A stretch of DNA of 64,000 bases from Haberlea rhodopensis. Taxonomy: Eukaryota > Streptophyta > Magnoliopsida > Lamiales > Gesneriaceae. The position numbers were made by a program, and so were the translations under genes. Below the pieces are notes generated by a model that saw only the letters and a list, made by a program, of their open reading frames with translations, had not been told where the DNA came from and made no database searches. The DNA lies in the NCBI GenBank assembly GCA_907163345.1, contig CAJQUN010000003.1, positions 25,063,879 to 25,127,878 of the forward strand, in the 5' to 3' direction. How positions within the stretch are numbered: the stretch's first letter is position 1; each line of letters begins with the position of its first letter. Positions 55,968 through 64,000 of this stretch are shown here, in pieces.

Positions 55968-57052
55968 ATGACTAATCTAGCAAAACTCGAGTTTGTTACT
56001 CTTGATATCACTGGAAAGAATTATCTATCATGGGTACTAGATGCTGAAATTCATCTAGAGGCAAATGGTCTTGGAGAAACCATCAAAGAAGAAAGTATAG
56101 CCACAAATCAAGAAAAGGCTAAATCAATGATCTTCCTCCGCCACCACCTTGATGAAGGGTTAAAAACAGAATATTTGACGGTAAAGGATCCTTTTGCCTT
56201 GTGGACTAGTTTGAAGGAAAGATATGAACACCAAAAAACGGTTATTCTTCCAAAAGCTCGTTATGAGTGGATGCACTTACGCTTGCAAGATTTTAAAACT
56301 GTAGTGAGTATAATTCAGCAATTTTTTTAATCAGTTCAAAGTTGAAATTATGTGGGAAAAATGTAATTGATGAGGATTTATTGGAGAAAACATTCACCAC
56401 TTTTCACGCATCGAATGTGCTCCTGCAGCAGCAATATCGTGAAAAGGGTTTCAAAAAATATTTTGAATTGATTTCTTGTCTTCTTGTTGCTGAACAAAAT
56501 AATGAACTTTTGTTGAAAAACCACGAGGCTCGTCCAACTGGTGCTACTCCATTTCCTGAAGCAAATGTGACAGCTATGCGATATAATAATGAACAAAATC
56601 AAGGCCGAGGTCATGGTCGTGGTCGAAATCGTTACAATAATAATCGTGGTGGGCATATCAAAAGTATTAAACACCACCAGAAGTGGGAAAGTAACAATAA
56701 TCGTTACAACAATAATCGTGGTGGTCATATCAAAAATATTACACACCACCAGAAGTGGGAGCATAATGATGAGAAAGATGTAAACCAAAATAAAAGGGAG
56801 GAGAATAAGTGCTATCGTTGTGGCATGAAAGGCCACTGGACTCGTACTTGTCGTACGCCAAAGCATCTTGCTGATCTCTATCAAGAATCATTGAAGAAAA
56901 AAGAGAAAATGATAGAGACAAATTTCAATAGCAAAGATGTTAATTTTGACCATAATTTTGTTGACAATGGTTTTAATGATTTTACTTCTTTTGATGTTGC
57001 TGATTTCTTTGTCAATCACCCTGAAGGTGATACTAGTCATGGAAATGCCTAA
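55968..57052 (+). pseudogene. Copia gag with CCHC zinc knuckle, one frameshift
   Basis: Starts at ATG 55968 (MTNLAKLEFVTLDITGKNYL) with LSWVLDAEIHLEANGL and PFALWTSLKERYEHQKTV, the UBN2/retrotrans_gag type. The frame stops at 56330 after a T-run; the following frame begins in the same domain (EYNSAIFL) and continues LKLCGKNVIDEDLLEKTF, ASNVLLQQQYREKGFKKY and LLVAEQNNELLLKNHEARP. A low-complexity Gly/Arg/Asn region contains a repeated NNNRGGHIK block. The knuckle is CYRCGMKGHWTRTC. It ends HPEGDTSHGNA at 57052. Confidence 0.85.
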
Positions 57053-57270
57053 GAATTTTCATTTTATATATGCAAATAAATATTTCATTTTTATGTTTCC
57101 AAATAAATATTTATAATAAATTTTTATTGTCAATATTTCTTTTATTATACAAATATTTTATTTATCATAAATAGAAGAAGAAAAAATCTCATTTTGAATT
57201 TTTTTTTTGAAGAAAATGGACGTTCCAATGATCATTGATAAAGAATTATGTTTGGCAGACAGTGCAACGG

Positions 57271-58003
57271 CTAGTAGGAGCCTAGGGGGCCTCCTACACT
57301 ATAAATATTGATGCTTCGGAGCATTTTGAAGCTAAGAAACAAGCCTACAAACTTCTACAAAGCTTTGCATAATTCAAATTTATTATAGCATTGCAAACTC
57401 CATACATTGTTGTTGTATTGAAGCTTGTAATTGTTTTCTTTTGATAGAGTCTTGTTGTCTTCGTGTGAGTACACCGTGAAGGTGTTTGTTGGTTTATTGT
57501 AAAGGTCCTCCAACACCAAAGCAAGTTGGAAATTGTAAAGTCATCAACAAGTCTAGTTGGTACATGTGTTGTGGCTATCCTTGGAGCCCTTAAGGCCAAG
57601 AAGACTCGTGAAGAGTGTTGGTAGCTCGTGAAGAGCTTTGTGTACTCGGGAAGAGTATTGTGCTCGGGAAGAGCTTTGTGTACTCGGGAAGAGTATTGTG
57701 TAGTGGCTAACTTGGAGCCCTCAAGGCCAATATCATTTGTTCCAGTGGAACCTCGGTTGGAGGTTATCTAACCGGGAAGAGGAGACGTAGGCGATTCATC
57801 GCCGAACTTCTATAACAAATATCCTTGTGATTTACCGCTTTAATTTCATTACGCATTTATTTATTTGTTTACTTCTTATTTTATTTTATTTATCGATTGA
57901 CTTAAGCCTTCCGCAAGCGCAAACTCTTTTATTTGTGCAATCTCATTTTAAAACGCTAAAGTAGCCAAGGAATCTCATTCACCCCCACTCTTCGATTCCA
58001 ACA
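57271..58003 (+). repeat. Sirevirus-type LTR fragment, plus orientation
   Basis: Matches, in the opposite direction, the LTR at 27075-28524 from its TATA box (CTATAAATATTGATGC) to its CA end (TTCGATTCCAACA). Phrases shared include CGAACTTCTATAAC, GCCTTCCGCAAGCG and ATCTAACCGGGAAGAGGAG. The first half of the LTR, with the palindromes, is absent. It interrupts the copia protease region. Confidence 0.85.
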
Positions 58004-58035
58004 ATTCTATATGGATAAAGCACATCCACTAAGCA

Positions 58036-59890
58036 TGTAATGCCTCGATTTACTTTATACACGTGTCATATGATTTAGCGTAATTTTGAATAATTACGGT
58101 ACGATGTGGACTCGGGTTCGGGTTGAACCGAGGGTTAATACTCACATACATGACATGACTATGTGATATATGGCAAGGAATGAAACATGATGCACAAGAT
58201 GTAGTGCATAGAAATGACTTGAATTAAATCAAGTGTAGTGACATATGAAGTAACATGGACTAATATACATTTGACTTGAATTTCCTATGCCTTTGGTTTC
58301 ATTTGAATTTTCATTAGCATGTGGATGTGAGTTTGAGTTTGCATTTGGAGAGTTAATTAACTAGGTAAAATCAGATATCAAACTCATAATACACCATTTT
58401 CACCTACAAAATCCCTACACAAGCACCTCTAAATCTTCTCTTTGTTTTGGGTCTTGAACTTGGAAGTAAACTTGGTAATCAAGCTAAGAAGTGGAGTGAA
58501 GGGATTTTATACTTGCTTGGTAAGAATTTCATAGCACATGATGTCTATGTTGGTTAGTTGTTGAAATTGAAGCATGTGAGTTTGAATCATTTATGTTTTG
58601 AATTAATACTTGTTATCATGAAAAGAATTAAGTTGTATGAGGAGAGAAACATGTTTATATGTTACTAGAGATTGCAAGAAACATATGGAAATGGTTAATT
58701 TCGAGTAGGAGAAGAAGTACCATGAAGATATGCTTGAAAATCGCCATGTTCTAAGTTTTCTGGACATCGGCGATCGATCGGTGCTTGTGTGGCGATCGAT
58801 CGCCAAGTACAGAGTAAAAATATAAGGCGGTTAATGTAGGTGGCGATCGATCGGTAAAAATGTGGCGATCGATCGCGAGAAACAGAACATTGTGGCGATC
58901 GATCGCGAAGTTGTGGCGATCGATCGCGATGGAACAGAACAGTATGACGATCGATCGGTGAGATGTGGCGATCGATCGCCAAGGACAGAATTTTAAAAAA
59001 TGTTATATTTTTGTAGAATTTGATTTTAATGCCTATGATAACATGATATATTGTTGGTATTGTTGTAGCATCATCACAGGGGACGGGACAACGAGGAGAT
59101 TAGACAGTGACGCCTAATTTATATCGTTTTTGTCACAGAACAGGTACGTGTTGACGTACGGAGTATAGATATTGTGTGATGATGTTATGAGATTGGTATC
59201 ATATGATTGGTAGTATCATATGCATGTACATTCATGGATATCATGTATTTGAGATGGATGAAGTATATGCTTTAGCATTCGAGGTATACGCCTGGTTTGG
59301 GTATATGCTTGGGTATGCTACATATACTTGGTATGAGAGATATACGCCGGTTTTTGGGTATATGCTCTGGCTATTATCATGTAAGGACGGCACTATGATA
59401 TGTGTTGCTAATATGAAGATGTGAGGCGGTTCCACTGACATATTGAGCGGAAATAGACATATCATCTTAGTCTCGTGATAATAGGATGTGTGATTAGACA
59501 TGTCATGACATAGTTGCATTTGTTGATGCATGATACAGAGCATTCACATTTGATGATTATTATTGTGCTTTATCATTGATATTGTGTTTTGATATTGCAC
59601 TGAGATAGTTGTTATCTATACTCACGTCATGTGAATGTTTCTGTAGGGACTCATAGACGTTGGAGGACGGGATGTGAGTCATTTTCCGCTGCGAGCTGAA
59701 CCACTGCCTAGGAATTATCTTGGATTAGGTTGTTGCTTGTACATGTGATGTATAGTTGGTTAGGTTTTTATAACCCTTGTAACAACTTAACTAGTCAGAA
59801 ACTCTTAATCAGTGCATGTTTTTACTTAATTCAGACTCACGTATGTATGCTTAATTTATAAATAATGGATTAAGTAATGAGGACACCACA
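58036..59890 (+). repeat. 5' LTR of the gypsy element
   Basis: Starts TGTAATGCCTCGATTTAC and ends GGACACCACA just before TTAG and the primer site. It contains a CGATCGATCG palindrome cluster. The partner LTR is outside the window, so the left edge rests on the TG and context. Confidence 0.78.
58768..58981. repeat. Cluster of GGCGATCGATCG palindromes in the LTR
   Basis: Eight copies at about 58769, 58791, 58843, 58863, 58893, 58914, 58946 and 58967, most preceded by TGTG. Half end CGGT and half CGC. Confidence 0.95.
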
Positions 59891-59894
59891 TTAG

Positions 59895-59914
59895 TGGTAT
59901 CAGAGCAGTGGTTC
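59895..59914 (+). promoter_or_regulatory. Primer-binding site (tRNA-Met)
   Basis: TGGTATCAGAGCAGTGGTTC, 4 bases after the LTR end. Confidence 0.9.
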
Positions 59915-60073
59915 GAGAACGGGGTGAACATGGGTAGAGGAAGTGTATTAGGGAGTTACCTAAACACTTGAAAACATGTTGAGATGGTAATATCATGTTA
60001 GGATTTGTAATATGATGTTCTTCTAACATGTTTTATAATTGTGAATGTTATTGTTAACCCTTGATATACAGTT

Positions 60074-63000
60074 ATGACAGACGGAGGGTACCACGAGGAT
60101 GTTGGGGATGCCATGAGTGGCAATGCTAGTGTGAGGATGGCGCCTATGCCACCACCACCGATTGGGCAAGGGCCAGTGGAACAGATACTGTTACCTGGCG
60201 AGTTAACATTGACGCAATTTCTGAGTTATCAACCACCCAGGTTTGAGGGTACTGAATCAGGGGAACTGGCAGAGGAATGGCTAGAACGCGTAGAACAGAT
60301 ATTTGTATCAGCACCGTGTGCCAAGACTGCTTGGTTACGCTTAGCTGAATTTCAGTTGGCTAAGAAAGCAATGATGTGGTGGAAAGCTACATTGATTGAG
60401 CTGAGAGCTCAAGGTCAGACTGTGGACTTGGATGTTTTCAGAACTCGTTTTCTTGCTCACTACTTCTCTGTGGCTGCAAGGCAGAGGAAAGAAGATGAGT
60501 TTACAAATTTGAAACAGGGTAATATGATTGTGTCTGAGTATGCGGTGCAATATTCATCGTTGTTACGATATGTACCACATATTGCTGCTAATACCAAGGT
60601 AAAGATTAGACAATTTGTAAAGGGCTTGAGGCCGGAATTATTTGATAGGGTGATGTCGAATAACCCTTGTTCATATGAGGAAGCGTTGATGAGAGCCGAA
60701 ATGGCTGAGATTGATGTTGGTGTTTATCAAGATGTGGGACATTCTCAGATACCTACATCAGAGAGCATGAGACCACGGGGGAAAACGTTTAAACCATCAC
60801 GAGGAGGTGCTTCTTCCTCTCGATTTAGTGGGAAACGTTTTGGACCACGAAAAGGGGATGACCGAAGAGCTAAGGGACAGTTCCAAGGTAGTAGTAGTGG
60901 CAGTGGCGTGCAATGCTTTAAATGTGGCGGACCACATTTGAAACGAAATTGTCCTCAATTGAATACAGTAGTTTGTTTCCGTTGTGGGAGACCAGGACAT
61001 GTGATCCGTGATTGTCCTCAAGTGGGTGGACAACAGAGGAAAGGACCAATGTCAGATAATATAGTGCAGCAGAGACCACAGGGTGTACCACAATCTGGTG
61101 GAGGACAGAGGGCAAGACCACCTCAGGCTCAGGTATATGCATTGAATAGGGAGCAAGCAGAGGCAGCTCCTGATGATGTGATAGCGGGTAAGTGTACTCT
61201 GTTTACTTATCCAGCTTTACTTTTGATTGATACTGGTGCATCACATTCTTTTGTTGCACAAAATTTTATTGACCGGTATCATATATGCTCGTCTCCACTG
61301 TTGATGCCTCTTTATGTGTCGACACCCAGGGGAACTACTGTGATGGCTTGTCAGAGTGTGTCTGATTGTGATATTCAGTTTGAGACTGAGTATGGACTAC
61401 AGGCTGATTTGATTGTGTTAGACATGACAGATTTTGATTGCATTCTTGGAATCGATATGTTAAGTAAACATAAATCTATTGCGGATTGTTGTCAGAAGAT
61501 AGTGAGATTTCAGTCTGATACTGGAAATCAATGGTTCTTCTATGGCCAGGGATCGAGGGCAAGGATTCCTTTGATATCAGCAATCCGAATGTCGCGTTTG
61601 TTAGAACGTGGACATGCGGGTTATTTGATTTATGCCCTTGATGTAACTGAACAGAAAATAGAAAGGAAAGTGGAGGAGATACCAGTGGTTGCAGAATATG
61701 CGGATGTGTTTCCGGATGAGATAGCTGGATTTCCACCGAGTCGAGAAGTGGAATTTGGTATTGATTTGATACCTGGTACTTCTGCAATTTCACGAGCTCC
61801 TTATCGGATGGCACCGATTGAATTGAAAGAATTGAAAACTCAATTGCAAGACTTATTGGACAAGGGGCACATACGTCCTAGTGTATCTCCTTGGGGTGCT
61901 CCGGTATTATTTGTTAAGAAGAAGGATGGGACAATGAGAATGTGTATTGACTATCGACAATTGAACAAGGTAACCATAAAGAATAAATATCATCTTCCTC
62001 GTATTGATGATTTATTTAATCAGTTACAGGGATAAAAAATCTATTCTAAGATTGATTTGAGATCTGGTTATCATCAAATACGTGTGAGAGAGGGTGATGT
62101 ACAGAAGACAGCGTTCAGCACTCGCTATGGACATTATGAGTTTCTGGTGATGCCATTTGGAGTGACAAATGCCCCAGCTGTCTTTATGAGTTTAATGAAT
62201 CGGGTTTTCCAGAAATACCTTGATCGATTTGTCATTATCTTTATCGATGATATACTGATCTATTCGCAGAATGATGCAGAACATGCCCAACATTTGCATA
62301 TGGTATTGCAATTGTTGAGGACACATCAGTTGTATGCCAAACTCAGTAAGTGTGAGTTTTGGTTGACTAGTGTCGCTTTTTGGGGCATGTAATCTCGAAA
62401 GAAGGTATATCAGTTGATCCGAAAAAGATCGAAGCAGTGTTGAATTGGTCAGCACCTATTTCTGTGCCAGAAATACGTAGTTTCTTGGGCTTGGCTGGAT
62501 ACTATAGATGATTTGTTGAAGGATTTTCAACAATTGCCAAACCATTGACACAATTGACACAGAAGGGAGTATCGTTTCAATGGTCAGAGGCTTGTGAGCA
62601 TAGTTTTCAGGAATTGAAACATCGATTGACTACAGCTCCAGTATTGATCATTCCATCGGAACATGACAGGTTTGCCTTATATACAGATGCATCATTACTA
62701 GGTTTGGGTTGTGTATTGATGCAGGATACACATGTAGTGGCTTATGCATCACGACAATTGAAACCACATGAAATGCGATATCCAGTGCATGATCTGGAAT
62801 TAGCTGCCATTGTCTTTGCCTTGAAAATATGGCGACATTATTTATATGGTACGTCGTTTACCATATACACAGATCATAAGAGTTTAATGTTTTTATTCAC
62901 TCAAGCAGAATTGAATATGAGGCAAAGAAGATGGATGGGTCTGTTGAAAGATTATGATTGTGAGATTGAATATCATCCAGGAAAAGCTAATCTTACAGCA

Positions 63001-64000
63001 GATGCCTTGAGTCGAAAAGTACATCATACAGCTGATGAGATGATTCATTTATCTGCCTTGATGACTTCTTGTTGTACTTTGGGTTATGAGTTTGATGTGG
63101 AAACAGTGCCAGTACGGGTATCAACATTATTGGTTGAACCTGAGATTTTTGAGAAAATCAAGACAGCACAAAATACTGATGATGAGGTACAACAATGGAA
63201 GGACATGATAAATCAAGGACAAACATCTCAATATATACTTGCAAGTGATGGGATTCTTAAATACAGAAACTGTTGGGTAGTACCTGCTTCATTGGGACTA
63301 CGTCAAGAACTACTACAACGTGCTCATTGTAGTAAATACAGTATACATCCTGGAGGAAAGAAAATGTATCTTGATTTACATACCCAATTTTGGTGGAAAC
63401 GCATGAAACATGGTGTGTTGAACTTTGTAAAACAGTGTTTAGTCTGTCAACAAGTAAAAGCAGAAAGACAGAAACCAGGAGGTGAATTACACAGTTTGAA
63501 AATTCCTCAGTGAAAATGGGAACATATCACAATGGATTTTGTGACTCATTTGCCACGGACGTCTTCTGGTTGTGATGCCATTTGGGTGATCGTTGACCGA
63601 CTCACCGAAGTATCTCATTTTGTGCCATATTGTATGACATTTACATATCTGCGAATGGCACAGTTGTACATTCAACATGTAGTGAGACTACATGGTATAC
63701 CAGTTTCCATTGTGTCGGATAGAGATCCGAGATTTACTTCTCATTTTTGGGAAGGGTTACAGACAGCATTGGGAACTGAAGTGCGGTTGAGTACAGCATA
63801 TCATCCTCAGACAGATGGACAAACAGAGCGTACGATACAGACGCTTGAGGATATGTTGTGTACCTGTGTATTAGAGTTTGATACCTCTTGGCAAGAGTCG
63901 TTGCCATTAGTGGAATTTTCATATAATAATAGTTATCAATCTAGTATACAGATGGCACTCAAAACCCTTTGAGGCTCTGTATGGGCGACGATGTAGATCG
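60074..64000 (+). pseudogene. Gypsy gag-pol polyprotein, disabled, 3' end outside the window
   Basis: ATG 60074 opens gag, with [20 protein letters not shown] and [16 protein letters not shown]. Two CCHC knuckles follow ([13 protein letters not shown] and [14 protein letters not shown]), then protease with [14 protein letters not shown] has [20 protein letters not shown] and [11 protein letters not shown], RNase [17 protein letters not shown], and integrase a zinc-finger part, [13 protein letters not shown], and VIVDRLTEVSHFV. Lesions: a stop at 62033 in RT; a frameshift in a T-run near 62383; a TGA in YYR/FVEGF at 62509; a TGA at 63511 where Trp is usual; and a small insertion near 63960 that shifts the last visible integrase codons. 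A chromodomain, if any, would lie beyond the window. Confidence 0.92.

Larger units (their letters stand above)
55629..57270 (+). mobile_element. Ty1/copia element, 5' part, interrupted
   Basis: A short 5' LTR, a primer site right after it, a gag gene and the first residues of the protease region (DKELCLADSAT) are present. Then at 57271 the sequence switches to a piece of Sirevirus LTR, so the rest of pol and the 3' LTR are missing. Confidence 0.8.
58036..64000 (+). mobile_element. Ty3/gypsy retrotransposon, continues past the window
   Basis: A 1.86-kb 5' LTR, a primer site and a gag-protease-RT-RNase H-integrase region in gypsy order. The window ends within integrase, so the 3' part and 3' LTR are not seen. 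Several nonsense changes and frameshifts make it inactive. Confidence 0.92.

Noticed and set aside
58768..58981. CRISPR-like array of CGATCGATCG repeats
   Set aside because: Repeats are only 10-13 bp with irregular spacing, inside a gypsy LTR.

Overview
The window is nuclear DNA of a flowering plant, most likely a eudicot. It is AT-rich, its genes carry short GT-AG introns, and it holds typical angiosperm families: a U-box/ARM E3 ligase, PPR proteins, and a growth-regulating factor with a miR396 site. It also contains plastid-derived DNA and a dense, nested set of plant transposable elements. Only four loci look like ordinary host genes: the U-box ligase (1219-4634, +), a PPR gene broken by one extra T (9723-11274, +), a small conserved protein (15347-15586, -) and the GRF transcription factor (51660-53452, -). 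Nearly everything else is mobile-element sequence or its debris.

Layout. 1-4.6 kb: U-box E3 gene. 4.9-8.6 kb: a non-autonomous Helitron on the minus strand with a 1.7-kb internal direct duplication. 9.2-9.6 kb: a MITE. 9.7-11.3 kb: PPR gene. 12.6-15.3 kb: a second minus-strand Helitron that carries a six-exon, frame-consistent gene for the C-terminal OB-fold and zinc-ribbon part of an RPA1-like protein. 15.3-15.6 kb: a small plant protein gene whose stop lies only 45 bp from the Helitron edge. 16.4-21.6 kb: a Ty3/gypsy element with two LTRs, a decayed gag and almost no pol. It abuts a PPR gene fragment. 22.7-24.8 kb: a 5'-truncated LINE inserted in a segment that is duplicated in inverted orientation at 15.9-16.1 kb. 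25.3-25.9 kb: rearranged plastid rRNA-operon DNA (NUPT).

27.1-31.7 kb: a minus-strand Sirevirus-like Copia element with gag only, palindrome-rich LTRs and several polypurine tracts. 31.8-39.0 kb: two decayed copies of a transposon gene of the DUF1985/Ulp1-protease type, head to head as a hairpin-capable inverted repeat of more than 2 kb per arm. 39.0-39.65 kb: a hAT element. 39.9-48.5 kb: two related minus-strand LTR elements with non-coding, satellite-rich interiors. 49.9-50.1 kb: a PIF/Harbinger-like MITE. 51.7-54.0 kb: GRF gene. 54.2-54.9 kb: a TRIM. 55.6-58.0 kb: a Copia gag interrupted by a Sirevirus LTR piece. 58.0 kb to the window end: a large gypsy element with gag-PR-RT-RH-IN, disabled by stops and frameshifts.

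Main points of interest: (i) the RPA-carrying Helitron; (ii) the inverted duplication of the Ulp1-type element, which could make double-stranded RNA in the way maize Mu killer does; (iii) clusters of short palindromes in the LTRs of unrelated elements (CGATCGATCG in three gypsy-like LTRs, ATCGCCTCAGGCGAT-type in the Sirevirus LTR). All calls come from reading the sequence. No database search was run, and repeat identities were judged by eye.
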